The notes below the pieces were generated by a model that saw nothing but the letters and a program-made list of their open reading frames with translations, was not told the DNA's origin and searched no databases. Both the position numbers and the translations under genes were made by a program. A stretch of DNA of 64,000 bases from Enchytraeus crypticus (Eukaryota > Annelida > Clitellata > Enchytraeida > Enchytraeidae): the NCBI GenBank assembly GCA_905160935.1, contig CAJHZI010000740.1, positions 124,001 through 188,000 of the forward strand. The letters run 5' to 3'. Every line of letters starts with the position of its first letter. Within the stretch, counting starts at the first letter, position 1. Positions 22,152-41,037 of the stretch are shown here, piece after piece.

Positions 22152-22195
22152 TAACGTCTGCTTCCCCATTCAAGAATGATGTCAGGGACGTTCCA
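22152..22195 (-). mobile_element. SINE tail fragment, family E
   Basis: TTAACGTCTGCTTCCCCATT, CAAGAATGATGTCAGGGACG is the reverse complement of the tail seen at 36886-36945. Confidence 0.45.
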
Positions 22196-22701
22196 CAGCA
22201 CATATGACTACCGATCAATTTATCCAAACCGATCATCGAAAAGCATGTTATGAATAAAGGTAAGGTCCTATACGATGCTGGTCAAATCATCAAAAGATAA
22301 TCAGGATAGATAGAGTACAGTGTGTCTGCTGTAGCAAGGTGGGAAGACATGTAACTTATGGCTCCCGGAGAAAGTTGAGAGAGAAGAACAAGAGCGAAGA
22401 TTAGTGGATTAAGAGTTCCAGATCAAGTGTGCTGCATTAGAGAAGGTACGTCTGCCAAATAATGCGAGAATTGTAAAACAGTGAGAACAGTGAATTTTAT
22501 TAACCTAAAAGGCCTACAGTGTACATAGATTCAGCGACGTCTGAGTTTGTCATAACTAATCCGTTCAGATAACATGGAATATCGTAGCCTTGAATATCGT
22601 GGTGCTATAGGACTGACCTCTGGAACAGGACTCTTAAAAAATGAAGTTCAGGGTTACTTCATAGCAAGCTAACGCAAAGCGACTGTCTGAACTCCTTTCT
22701 T

Positions 22702-22704
22702 TTG

Positions 22705-22752
<48 letters not shown>

Positions 22753-22878
22753 GTATCTATCGATCTCTCTCTCTCTCCTCTGTATTTGCTCCTCATTCTC
22801 TTCTGTCTGTCTCTCTGTCTGTCTCTCTCTCTCTCTCTCAACTCAGCATTCTCTCTCTTCTGTATTTCCTCCTCATTC

Positions 22879-22915
<37 letters not shown>
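22702..22915. repeat. (CT)n-rich microsatellite with internal duplication
   Basis: CT runs broken by TGTATCTATCGAT and a repeated phrase TCTGTATTTCCTCCTCATTC / TCTGTATTTGCTCCTCATTC at 22779 and 22859, so a segment of the array was duplicated. Confidence 0.85.
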
Positions 22916-22921
<6 letters not shown>

Positions 22922-23238
22922 CCCATGTAGACGTTCAGATCTGTGGGATCTCCTTCATTTAGTAGCTACGTCGTGAAAGCGATGTACTGATGTGCTTATT
23001 GTGTATTATAAGAATGTTTAAATAGTATTTCAAAGGCAATCGTTATGTATAATTAACTATACAAAAGAATTATCGATAAGGGTTGATGCCCTAATGAGCG
23101 ATTAGTAATATTCAGTAATTTTACTAGTAACTTCCTAAATTCTACTCATGTAACACTCTGCCTATGTAATAACAGAACTTCCTGTTATAATAACAGTAAA
23201 AAGTTAAAGCTAAAGCTAAGGTTAACGTCTCACGTTTA

Positions 23239-23350
23239 GTGGCGATGTCGGTAAGATATTCGACCGCGAATCAGTATGTGCATGGCTCAAATCCTGAGCT
23301 CGCCCGTCACTAACATCGTTTTCGAGTGAGGAAACTGACGTTAACATTAG
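23239..23350 (+). mobile_element. tRNA-derived SINE, family A, copy 4
   Basis: AGTGGCGATGTCGGTAAGAT, ATTCGACCGCGAATCAGTAT, box B GGCTCAAATCC, GCTCGCCCGTCACTAACATC, and the tail GAGTGAGGAAACTGACGTTA ACATTAG. Best overall copy for a consensus. Confidence 0.8.
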
Positions 23351-23474
23351 TATCTACTTTCTTAGCCTTTTTCATAGTAGTCCTTTAGCGTAAACAAAAA
23401 TGTTGTGTCTAATTCTATATACGATTAGCCAGCATATTTATGTTTCCTTTTTGTATTTGTGGCATTGAAGAATT

Positions 23475-24464
<990 letters not shown>

Positions 24465-24483
24465 GGTATTTCAACATCTGAAA

Positions 24484-30866
<6,383 letters not shown>

Positions 30867-31300
30867 GTACGTGCCCACTGTTGCTTATCCAGATAAAAAT
30901 GGCTTTTTTAAGTTTTAAATAGAGTGTAGAGTATTAACCCTTCCTCGTGGTGATAAATTATGAAGCGTCTTTGAGCGCAATTTAACATTTCTTTATCGAA
31001 TGTGACACGAACGACGCTTGATTTATGTTTCTGAGCATTGCTATAGGTTTGTAACAATCATCAATAAAAAAAATAAAAATTTGAAAGTTCTAGTTAACTA
31101 TTCGAAGTTCATTGACTTGCAACCTTTCAAGGAAAAAGGAAATGTTACTTTAGATGCAAGTATGCAATGTTAATTATTATATGCAATTAACACTGGTTTC
31201 TTGCATTCAGAAAAGTTTATATAGGGCCTATAACATCTACCGGGGTTGATCAATACCTAAAGATAATAGCAAACAAAACAATAAACTTGAGTAATAATTG
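30867..31300. other. Downstream of receptor exon 2, nothing recognised
   Basis: AT-rich. No splice-flanked frame resembling a receptor C-tail (palmitoyl Cys, Ser/Thr-rich) that I can support. Confidence 0.4.
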
Positions 31301-31304
31301 TCAC

Positions 31305-31660
31305 ATCGTTTTTCACTTTATCTCCGCGAAGCTGAACACATTTTTCTCAATGTCGTTCAAGGGCTGTTATACCGTACAGGAAGAATGATTCACGAATCCA
31401 TGAAACCAATCATCTATGGCATGGACGACAACATCGTCACTCTCTGAATTTTCTCTCCACGAAGTGATTCTCTTAGAAATCGAAACAGATTGAGTCAGTT
31501 GAGGCATAATCTGGTGAATATGGTGGGAGTTGTGACAATTCCAAGCCACACTCACCCATATCAGCCTTAGCAACAGCGGATGTGTGAGCAGAGGCATTGT
31601 CAATTTTTTCAAAGCGAGTAAAAATTGGTGCAAGAGTATTCACGAACTATTCCTCCTGGA
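31305..31660 (-). pseudogene. Mariner-family transposase, C-terminal remnant
   Basis: The minus strand gives DNASAHTSAVAKADMGECG, then ELSQLPPYSPDYASTDS, then ENHFVERKFRE, LVSWIRESFF, YGITALERH-EKCVQLRGDKV. This order matches the end of mariner transposases (DNAPAHTS, PPYSPDLAPSD and EGIxKLEKRWxKCIxLxGDYV). The DDE-region Asp is kept in the SPD motif, but stops and frameshifts interrupt the protein. Terminal repeats were not found. Confidence 0.8.
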
Positions 31661-32509
31661 CGGTGTAAAAACACCTGAATGTCATTGGGAAAAAGTGTTG
31701 AGCTTCTTAGAAATTGCTAAAAAGTTATGAAACAATTTTATTCAGTTAAAATTAAACCAATAACAATTCTTTGATATTAACTTAAGAACAGAATTCTAGA
31801 CATAAAACGAAAGTCGTTATACTATGTAACCCATTTCCGTTTTTAATTCTATATTTTGATGACAAAAAGGCTTAATATTTCAAGAGTATTAATTCTTTTA
31901 AGGCTCTTTATAAGCATTTGTTGAATTATTCAGTGAAATAGGACACTTTTGTGAAAACTATATCGAAAAATGTGACTATATTCTTAATCTCGCAAAATTA
32001 CGATGTGACTTCAATCGAGCTTGAGTCAATGCACGGCCTCCTATATATTGAAGATAAGAATATATTATTTAATAGTTGCCCAGTTAATAAATGCTTTTAG
32101 CTGTTTGTGTATAATTGTAAAGTCTATGTTTGTGACATGCGTATGATAAATAAATAATAATAATAATTAATTAATATTTTAAATTTTAAGCATATGTTTT
32201 TAAATATTTTAAATTTTAAGCATGACCTTTGTTATGTCGAAATATTGGATGACAAGTTCTAAAAACTATAGAAATTTCTCAGTCCTTGTTTTAAGAATTC
32301 ATTTTATTCGCAGGTGTTAACTTAATTAGGCCCTATGTTCTAAGAAGATACTAAAAGATCATTTTAAAAATTGCTATAGACATGACAATTTTCTCTAATT
32401 TAGTAGACAGGAATAAGAACAACCTTGACATAAAGTCAATATTAAACCAACTATTCGTCAATAACTACATCTCAATCTCTAAGATTAATAATCTCTCTCT
32501 CTCTTTCTT

Positions 32510-33400
32510 TCTTAGTGCACTGCCTACTGGCAGGTCCGTGGTATATAGCGCCTCCACTCTTCTCTGTCTTCCGCCTTCCTCTTCATTTCCATTTGTCTTT
32601 AAATCATCTAACATACCTAATCTCGGCCTGCCTCTGCCATTGTTCCTTCCATTCTACCTTCTCTGATCCCTTTTTGACCTTCCCTCTTAGAATGAGTCCT
32701 ATCCAACTCTTCTTCCTATTTGTTAATATATTTATCAACTGCCTATCAATACCAACTATCTCCAGAACTTCTTCATTTGTAACCTATTGAGTCCAGCTAA
32801 TCCTCTCGATTCTTCTCCAAATCTACAATTCCAACGCATCTAGTTTCCTAGTATCTTCCTTCCTTGCGGTCCATGTTTCACATCCTTAAAATAGCGTGGT
32901 CCAATCCAAGGTTTTCACTATCTTTATCTTTGGGTCTTTCTTTAGACTTTCTGTTAAAAGTTTTTTTCCTATTACCACTTTTGCTTGTGCAATCCAGCTG
33001 CATATTTCAGTCTCACATTTCCGGTCATCGGCTAAAGTATGACCCAAATAATTGAAACTCTTTACCTGTTCCAATTTCGTACCATTTATTGTGATATTAA
33101 CTTCACTTTTATTATGGGACACTCTCATAACTTTGGTCATTATGATATAAATCATCATGCCCTATTTCAATGTCGTATCATTCAGCCTATACGTTATCTT
33201 CTGCAGTCCAATCTTGCTACCTGCTACCATTCCTTGGTCATCTGCAAATCGTACATCTTGCAACAATGTTCCTCCTACTTTTATTCCCTCTTCCATGTCA
33301 TCCATGGCTTCCTCCATCATTGCCTATGCGTAAATGCTACACAGCAGCGGCCAAATGCTGCAACCTTTTCTTACTCCACCTCTTACTCCACTCCACGTCA
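32510..33400 (-). pseudogene. FADD-type LINE reverse transcriptase, C-terminal half
   Basis: Minus strand, with a few stops: GVRKGCSIWPLL, DMEEGIKVGGTLLQDVRFAD followed by DQ (the catalytic FADD motif), KTKVMRVS-like, INGTKLEQVKSFNYLGHTL, WIAQAKVVIGKKLLTESL, KIVKTLDW, GCETWTARKEDTRKLDALEL, RRIERISWT, VTNEEVLEIVG, NRKKSWIG. This is the palm-thumb and connection region of an RTE-like or related endonuclease-reverse-transcriptase LINE. It ends in GRPR-like basic blocks and the CTGCCTACTGGCAGG end. 5' truncated. Confidence 0.85.
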
Positions 33401-33832
33401 AAGTTAATAATAGAATCTAATTTTCTAATTTTTTAGTAAGCTTATTATATAAGTTCTATTGATTTTCCGCAGTTCAATGTATAATTGTCGCTATAGCTTC
33501 ATGACATGATCGCTTAAGCTTTCCTCAATATGTTATCATCCAAGCTGAACGTATGGACCGGTAACAGTGCTTAGTAGCATCCGGTGCCTGGTTTTTTTGT
33601 CATATACGTTGATAGATGGATTACAGTAAATCAGAGAAGACATAAGCGCCGTTCCGGAAGTATAAAAATTTCAACTTTGCGTCCAAACGACCGAAATCAC
33701 TGTACTAACGGTAGTCCTTACGCTCTTGGAGCGTCTTTTTGTAACATTGTGTGATAGGGCCTTAAAATTGTCTTTGAAGCTTTAATTCCTCTTATTTGCT
33801 CGAAGCTTATATTCTACTTTCTTCTTCTCAAT

Positions 33833-33886
33833 CGTCGCCGTCACTGGTATCGCTTTCGAGAGATGAAACTGACGTTAACATCGGCT
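33833..33886 (+). mobile_element. SINE family A, tail-only fragment
   Basis: CGTCGCCGTCACTGGTATCG, CTTTCGAGAGATGAAACTGA, CGTTAACATCGG: tail without the tRNA-like head. Confidence 0.55.
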
Positions 33887-34839
33887 TTACAGCTCTTTTT
33901 TACAAATCTTATCCTGACAGCAGTTCTAGAAAAAACGAACATTAGCCACTAATGGCTATGACAGCGTAATTAGAGCAGGTTCTAAGCTGATCAAGTAGCC
34001 TATTAGAAAATTATCCGACTGCGGATAAATAAATACAGGGTTCAGATTCAATGCTGTCCACATCATCGACAAACCTTCGAGACTTACAACTGACGATAAA
34101 ATACGCTTTAGCTACGTTTTACAGTAGAGCTATACAATTAATGTACTTGTAATCTACATTTTGGAAACATCTGCTACATGACGTATGCGAATCTCGAATC
34201 CTATAGAACATAAGCTGCTTGATAACTGCAGGCAATATATCAAGTCAGGTCGTTATAGAGAATAATACAGGTAGTGACGTAGAACACGAAGGTCGAGAGA
34301 AGCAACTTGAGGATCGGGGCTCTACTAAATAAATCCTCTTTCAAATTTAACTTAGATGAAAAGCAGTTGCAAAATGAATGAAAGGAAAAGTGAATGAGAG
34401 TATAATAAGACTCAAAAGGGATATTGGGGCTATGGTAAGAAATTCGATAAGGTAGAGAAATTATTAGGAGAGGATAGATTGTATTAAAACGATTATATGG
34501 CTTGAAAATGAGAGAAGTACTAAACTGATAAACTAAGAAGAAAACTGAGAAAAAGAGGAAGTAAACTGAGAGAATTACTAGACTTATTAACCGCGGTAAA
34601 TCAGTTCATTATTCAGCCACTTTAAATTTATGTATTTTTGTAAGAAATCAAATTCCCAGTTTTGGAAATTATGCGCACATTTTATTTATATTTGAATGGC
34701 ACAACATTTCGGTCAATAAATTTACATGTAAGCCTATGTGGCATTCTTAATTATTAATTTGACATGCATGCCGTATACTCTGAATCACGCTATTATGTGG
34801 ATGCCAAATGTGGACCTCGAGGTAGGAGGATATAGGAAC
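33887..34839. other. Unassigned sequence
   Basis: No gene. Fragments at 34430-34600 (GAAGAAAACTGAG-type A-rich) may be worn LINE sequence, but I cannot align them. Confidence 0.35.
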
Positions 34840-35190
34840 AACCAGCAGCTTTGGAAATATAGGAATAGAGAATACTGAGTATAAAAATAGCTGAATCCAA
34901 AAGTTAATAATAAAGATGTCCTGGAGAGAGAATGTTCAGATAGACAGTTGATAAATGCATTAAGAATTAGGAAAGAGAGCTGCAAAGGACATATTCTAAG
35001 AGGGGATAATTTACTGCAATATGATTGAAGAAAGAATGGAAGGAAAGAGAAGCAGAAGCAGGCCGTGAATAGGAACGCTGGATGATTTAAAGATCTACTC
35101 ATATGGACATAAAAAGGAAATAGAATGACAGAGAATAGTGGAGGGGTTATATACTGTGGACCTGCCAGTGGGCAGTCACAGAGAGAATGA
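34840..35190 (+). pseudogene. 3' end of the FADD-type LINE, copy 5
   Basis: Broken frames carry DRQLINALRIRKESCKGHIL, a MEGKRSRSRP-like block and GPASGQSQRE, parallel to 20455-20830. The minus-strand 178-codon ORF across it is only its antisense. Confidence 0.6.
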
Positions 35191-36420
35191 GAATGCGCTA
35201 TTGATGAATGAGATTGAGATTCCGGTACTCCACAAGCTACGTATATTTGGAGGCAGTCTACGACTCCCATGCGATATTTAGGCTTTATTTTAAAGGTCAA
35301 ATCAAATTTTTGTTTTGCCACCTGCTATATCTAAAAAGGCACTTCAACGGATCAAGCTATTCATTTCTTGAAGTACAGTCGAATCAATCAAACTTTTACT
35401 TAAATGTAACGTACCGAATATTTTCGAAGTACTAAAAAACTTTATCCTGATATTGTTTAGAGTCTGGGAATTAATTGGCAGATGTTACTGGGGTATCTGA
35501 GTTTACAAGATATTCCAATATACATACAGTACTATTTTCCTCCATTTTTGAAGTTTGAAATGAGTCTGGAGGTTTATTCAATGAAATCAGATAATTGATT
35601 TAAAAAAAATAAAATTTGAACAGAAGTTGAGCAAATGATTTTAATTTCCGTTTGGTGCGAGTAGAGATAACTTTATACCATAATTCAAAGTTACATCTTT
35701 TTACTGAGAACTGAAGAGAGAAAGCATTTTAAATTATTATTTGAGATATATAAAATATAAAATACAACTTTCGTTCGGAGTAGATAACTGAAAAAGATGA
35801 AATAAAGAAATAATAAGACAAACCCAATCGTCAATATATCTTCATAGATATCAACTGACCGACATGTTGGTGTGACAAATAACTGCCGGAAGTTGATAAA
35901 CAAAGAATGTACATGTAATCACACCGGAAGAGAAGGATATCTAGAAGAATTAAGGGATTAGTTACCTAGAAAAGAGAAAACAATGCTGTGACGTGTTGAC
36001 AATAACATCTTTGAACCCTTCGTACTCAGATAATCTAAATGTATATTTACATGTATATGTATGTACTGGACTTATTCCTATTTAAACAATTTTCCAGTTA
36101 CTTTACTGAAAAAATAAGTATTTATATAGCATCTATCACTCTAGCTCCTAATACTGCTCCTCACTCTCCAATACAGCCTCATGCTAAGGATAAGCTTTCG
36201 AATTTTGCTCCAGTCATTATTAAAGAGATTAAGTTAGTTTTAGACTTTCCAACCAAACATAGTGACTTAGGCTCTGTTCAAACCTCTCCAATATCTAAGT
36301 GCATTCACCTACTTGCGCCAATATTAACTTTGATGTTTAATTTCTCATTCTTTCAACTTGGAATTTCTCAGAATTGCAAGCAATTCAAGTTTATTCTATT
36401 GCTTTAAAAAGCCAGAAATA

Positions 36421-36536
36421 CTAATGTTAACGTCAGTCCTTACTCGAAAGCGATGTCAGTGGCGGCCGAGCCCAGGATTAGAACCCGCACATACTGATCC
36501 GCGGGCGAATATCTTACTGACATCGCCACTGGCTCC
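36421..36536 (-). mobile_element. tRNA-derived SINE, family A, copy 5
   Basis: Reverse orientation: tail CTAATGTTAACGTCAGTCC, then CGAAAGCGATGTCAGTGGC, box B as GGATTAGAACCC, and head ATCTTACTGACATCGCCACT GGCTCC. Full length. Confidence 0.8.
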
Positions 36537-36575
36537 AGCCAGTGGCGATGTCAGTAAGATATTCGACCGCGCTAA
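36537..36575 (+). mobile_element. SINE family A head, inverted partner
   Basis: AGCCAGTGGCGATGTCAGTA AGATATTCGACCGCG, a mirror of the copy immediately before it; homology stops here and the LINE frame resumes. Confidence 0.8.
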
Positions 36576-36885
36576 GATATTCATTCTTAAGAAGGACATA
36601 TATTCCTTTGAAGGGAACCATTGTCTAATTACAGGCCTATATATAATACCTGGCATATCCTTCTAAACTGACAGAAAGAATTTTTCTTCATAGGCTCTCC
36701 ACTCATCCTTTTTCAGTGATCTATTTAATAAACGCCAAGTTGCTAAATATACTAAGGATCCTTCAACTGAAACTATGAAAGAATATGTATGCAATTCTAG
36801 CGTTAACGCCATGCGTACGCACCGCTTAACTGGATCGTACATGCTTGATTTTTCGGCTGCTTTTGACACCAGTGATCACAAACTA

Positions 36886-36945
36886 GTTTGACGTCCCTGA
36901 CATCATTCCTGGATGAGGAAACGGACGTTAAACCTTTATTATTTA
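36886..36945 (+). mobile_element. SINE tail fragment, family E
   Basis: GACGTCCCTGACATCATTCC, TGGATGAGGAAACGGACGTT, AAACCTTTATTATTTATTAT. Shares GAGGAAAC-GACGTTAA with the family A tail. Other copies: 22152, 27750, 52007, 52540 and 59385. Confidence 0.55.
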
Positions 36946-37019
36946 TTATGATTATATTCTTCTAGAGCTCCTTTCTTCAGGGTTTGCCTTCTTGGAATTG
37001 TTCTTGATTGGTTTTTTAA

Positions 37020-37317
37020 GACGGCGGGATTTAGCGCATTTGGCTTAGTTGCGCGTCAATAATCAAAGTTCAGCTACATCGGCCTCGGGTATTACTTTGT
37101 GAGTGACCATATTGAAGACTGAGTGTTGACAGCTTGGAAGTAAAAAATCCCAGGGTGGTGAAGGTTATTCTTAAATCCGCGCCGGCTGCAATTGATGCGC
37201 CATCAAAAGGCAACGATTACTAGTATCCATGGAGAGGAAGGAGGAAACGGGCCTTAAACAAGCTTCTGTGCTTCCTGACCCAGTGTGCCGTTACGTTATG
37301 TTATGTTTTCCTCCTAG
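37020..37317 (+). mobile_element. SINE-like family D, long copy inserted in the LINE
   Basis: Interrupts the LINE between VLDWF and SSYL. The 5' part GACGGCGGGATTTAGCGCAT, TTGGCTTAGTTGCGCG looks tRNA-like. The 3' part ends CCAGTGTGCCGTTACGTTAT, GTTATGTTTT. The flanking host sequence GGTTTT appears on both sides (GATTGGTTTTTT before, GTTTTCCTCC after), fitting a short target duplication. Confidence 0.65.
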
Positions 37318-37789
37318 CTTATGGATCGTTCATTTAGTGTGAAAGTGAAGAAGCACATCTCTTCGCCATCCCACTTAAAGTATGATGTGCGTCAAGGCTC
37401 CATCTTGGTCTTATCCTCTTCAATCTCTATACCACATCTTTACGCTCTTTAATCTCTTCTCATTCTCTTGATCATGAGCTATATGCTGAAGACACAAAAC
37501 TTTACACTTGTTGATTAAAAATCTATTTTCGATGAAGATCGTGTCATTAATACGCTTGAGTAACTGAGCAATATATTAGAATTTTATTATTTTTCAGTTT
37601 CATGTTGCACACGAATAATTTCAGATGTAACTGCCACAGTCTCTTGGCTGCGGAGATTTTATACATTACACTAGAATCCAAATAATTATTTAACGTAGGG
37701 AGCTGCATTTCGGAAAGACATCGTTTAATATAAGTAGCTTAAAATAAAGGGATGGCCGAAGTCAGAGCACAAGGGCAAAAGATACGAAG

Positions 37790-37985
37790 ATCAGAATTCT
37801 TAATATTCTGATGACAGTAGTCAGCTAGATAAGATGTATATCATCATCCCTTATGGCTGTTGTTCGTGTTTGTACAAACTATCTGATGCTTTGCTTTATT
37901 TTTATCTTTCTTATGTTTCTCTATTTTTTGTTTGGTGTCAATGCATTTGGCGTTTTAGAGTATGAACTTTAATAATAAACATATC
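37790..37985 (+). repeat. Dispersed repeat F, LINE 3' end, copy 1
   Basis: GTCAGCTAGATAAGATGTATATCATCAT.., TGGCTGTTGTTCGTG, CAAACTATCTGATG and a final TTTAATAATAAACATAT. The reverse complement occurs at 44880-45110. Confidence 0.55.
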
Positions 37986-38737
37986 TTCCTCTAATATGTT
38001 TTAAAGCGATTTATAATACCATATCTTCTCTTAACATCTATGAGTAGATACTATTACCGCCTAAGTAATCTCATTCTGAATTGAACCATGCACCTTACAT
38101 AATGTTCATATCTCTTCTCGTCCGGTATCTATAGTATATTCTATAAGACTCTCCATCATGAATTATAGTAATTTTTCTATTAACTAAAATTTTCCGTTGA
38201 CGTATTATGTTTTACAAGGTTAAAAATTAGTTTTGTTTGCTCTTTCATATAACCTTTTGCTGCAATTATTATCCTACCTAATCATTGTGTGAGTGTTGCT
38301 TAGTATGACAGTAATAGTTCCAATCGATCTTTAAAAATGGTCTAACTCTATCTAACCAGTTGTTGTTTTCAGATAAATAAGTTTCAACGATCTGGTTTTA
38401 GTTGTAGCATACATGAGCTATTCTAGTAATTTTATAAATTACTGAAGCACGATATGACCGAGGTACAATGTTTTTATTGAAGATTTTAAATTAATGTTGA
38501 TACATTTGTAGACGGATTGAGTCTGTTGATGGAGATATGTGTATAGATCATCAGGTAAACTCATGCATATTTAATTGGCTTACCTGGAGGTGAATTGATT
38601 TCTCAAGGACTCTAGTAATTCGCGATCTAGTTAATCACACTAGAATCTCAGACATGGGCAAAACGGATGACTAAAGCGATGATTAAACGAACTTCTGATA
38701 GATTTCAAAATGTGACATTAATATGCATCATCATCAT

Positions 38738-38895
38738 GCACTATCATTTCATCATCATACACTATCATTTCAGCATCATACGCTATCATTTCATCATCAT
38801 ACGCTATCATTTCATCATCATACGCTATCATTTCATCATCATACGCTATCATTTTATCATCATGCGCTGTCATTTCATCATCAGGCACGATTATT
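38738..38895. repeat. 21-bp minisatellite, about seven units
   Basis: Unit ATTTCATCATCATACGCTATC. Twenty-one bases preserves frame, so ORFs exist on both strands (YHFIIIR and DDEMIAY repeats). They are repeat artefacts. Confidence 0.9.
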
Positions 38896-38899
38896 TCAT

Positions 38900-39837
38900 C
38901 ATAATGGATGATAGACATGCATTATTAGCACAGTGTCGATCAGCGACCTTTTGTGTTTTTAAATAGATATTTGCAAGAAATATATTGAAGATGTTATCAT
39001 TTCATGCCTATTTTTTTGATTTGTTGTAAACTTATTGTTCTCAATGCCGGAGCTTCAACGGGTTTTTATGTTGCAGCAACACATCTCGAACGTCTGATTT
39101 TATTATTTTACTTTTATTTGTTATCAAAACTTCAATTACGAAGAAGATTAGATTGATCTATGACATTATACGAAGTAATATTGACCTCATTCAGATATGA
39201 TTTTTACATTTACCTTCAACTCAGTTTAAGTCACATAATTTTTATGGACTCATCGTATTACTTAATATTCATGTCCTTTATTCTTATGAAATTATTATTA
39301 TCTAGTTGATGTTCCAACTATCTGTTGAATTATTAAACAGCTTCTAGTAGCGTTCATCCGAGTAAAATGTCGCATTCGAGAGCAGTGTCTAGCGGAAATC
39401 TACTTTTCCTTATAATTACGACATAACGAAATTCAGTAATTATAGATTCCGGTTGAATTGCGATTGCATATATGACGCGTTAAACAATCGTCTGCTGAAT
39501 TAATGCGTCTTGCTCAAGTTTTTTCCTTTGAATACTGATATTTTAAAATAATATATCACGTTTGCGAAAAGAATTGGTCTATGCTATTCCTGCACCAATC
39601 TAGCATTTTTGCTTTTCGAAAATGTTAAGTGGTAGAATACTAAAAAAATAAAAATTGTCAATTATGATTAGTTCTGATATTTAGATAATTATCTTATTAG
39701 CTGATGAATAATTTTCAGCAACTGCCACGATTGAGTAAAATGAGAGTTGGTAGGGTTATCAATATCTGTAACAATAGCTAGGTTGTTTAAAACTGTCAAA
39801 ATAATCAAGAAAAGTCAGAAAAATGACTTAATGGCAG
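38900..39837. other. Unassigned AT-rich sequence
   Basis: No gene or repeat family recognised. The same holds for 37990-38720. Confidence 0.4.
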
Positions 39838-40045
39838 TCAATCCAATATAGGACTGAAGAAGGCAACGGGAAACCAGCTCAGAAGCCATATTATTCCCCA
39901 GCTATAGGCTACATTACGGTGTGGATAAGGCATAGTCATTTGTGAGTGAAGGAATTAACTCGTTAATCGATGATGTACTCATTATGGAGCGTGAAAAGCA
40001 TCATGTGAGCAGGAATGGGTACTTTGAATCTGCCGCTTGGCTGAA
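39838..40045 (+). repeat. Interspersed repeat family B, copy 4
   Basis: GGACTGAAGAAGGCAACGGG, AAACCAGCTCAGAAGCCATA, GCTATAGGCTACATTACGG, GGATAAGGCATAG, GAGTGAAGGAATTAACTCGT, ATGGAGCGTGAAAAGCATC, GGGTACTTTGAATCTGCCGC. Confidence 0.7.
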
Positions 40046-40067
40046 CACTACACACACACGCACACAC

Positions 40068-40072
<5 letters not shown>

Positions 40073-40161
<89 letters not shown>
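40073..40161. repeat. (TA)n microsatellite, insertion site of the mariner element
   Basis: Long TA run after a short CACACACA. The mariner-like element begins at its edge, as expected for an element that targets TA. Confidence 0.9.
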
Positions 40162-40164
<3 letters not shown>

Positions 40165-40951
40165 GTTGGGCCAGAATAAATGAAACTACTTTGAGGGCTT
40201 ATAACCTTGACAATTTTTATCCAGACGTCTAACTTTACACATTAAATTAAAGACAATTCTCTTTTCTATTCACTTGCTAAATATCTGAGAGATATTACTA
40301 CAAATGTTTGAGAAATTATTATTAGTCGCCCATATGTAATTTTCAATGAAATTCCGTGAAAACTGAAGATATGAAAATTAAGAATTTAACATTACGTGCA
40401 TTACGCCTCAACTATTTCGGAAAGCGCATTGCAGTTTTTATCAATGTCCTAAATGAATAGAGAATTAATTGAACTAATGTTCAATGTGTCCACCATGTGC
40501 CCGAATAACTGCATTCACCCGCTGGGACCACTGACCAATTTGCCGAGTCCACGAGTGCCTGACTGACATCTGGGTCCAGCGGAGAACATTGACTTGTTTC
40601 AAATGTTCAACGTCGTGTATCGGTTCACGATAAACTAATTGCTGAAAACAATAGTAAGCAATCGAATACTATATCGGGTTCAAATTAGGGTGAAGGCGGT
40701 TAGGTGACCAGTTCTACGGCTCAATAAACTCTGGCGGGTTTACTTCCATACAGGCGATCATATGGCGTGAAAATTACATATCTGCGATTAATGGCACTTT
40801 CTCAAATATTTGTGAGAATATCTCCTGAATATTTATCAAGTTTATAGAAAGGAGAATTATCTTTAATATATTTTATGAAATAAGATATTTAGATAAAAAT
40901 TTTCAAAGTTATTATCCTTCGAAGTAATTTCATTTATTCTGGACCACCCTA
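40162..40951 (-). mobile_element. Mariner/Tc1-type element, 790 bp, internally deleted
   Basis: Ends are inverted repeats of about 70 bases: CAGGTTGGGCCAGAATAAAT.. at the left and, reversed, TAGGGTGGTCCAGAATAAAT.. at the right, with TA on both sides (40160-40161 and 40952-40953). The minus strand holds the end of a transposase: PEFIEP-NWSPNRLHPNLNPI, QQLVYREPIHDVEHLK, RWTQMSVRHSW, IGQWSQRVNAVIRAHGG and HIEH then stop. The catalytic SPDLNPID motif has become HPNLNPI and the N-terminal half is gone, so it is non-autonomous. Confidence 0.85.
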
Positions 40952-40985
40952 TATATATATATACATTTAAATATAATATAGATAT

Positions 40986-41037
<52 letters not shown>

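Larger units (their letters stand above)
36085..37515 (+). pseudogene. CR1/L2-like LINE, copy 2, split by three insertions
   Basis: Starts with TLAPNTAPHSPIQPHAKDKL, SNFAP, EIKLVLDFPTKHSDL and KCIHLLAPILTL (further N-terminal than the other copies). It resumes at 36575 with NCLITGLY-like, SKLTERIFLHRLSTH, and at 36830 with MLDFSAAFDTSDH. It resumes again at about 36960 with LLELLSS-like, VLDWF, then at 37310 with SYLMDRSFSVKVKKHIS and LDHELYAEDTKL (the YADD motif altered to YAED). The interruptions are a SINE A pair (36421-36575), a family E fragment (36886-36945) and a family D element (37020-37317). Confidence 0.8.

Noticed and set aside
31367-31633. 88-codon minus-strand ORF in the mariner remnant
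   Set aside because: Wrong frame; the transposase motifs (SAHTSAVA, PPYSPDYASTD) are in a neighbouring frame.
34785-35321. 178-codon minus-strand ORF
   Set aside because: Antisense of a plus-strand LINE 3' end; the plus strand carries the recognisable protein blocks.
38738-38895. Regular repeats suggestive of a CRISPR array
   Set aside because: The units are directly tandem with no unique spacers, and the genome is eukaryotic.
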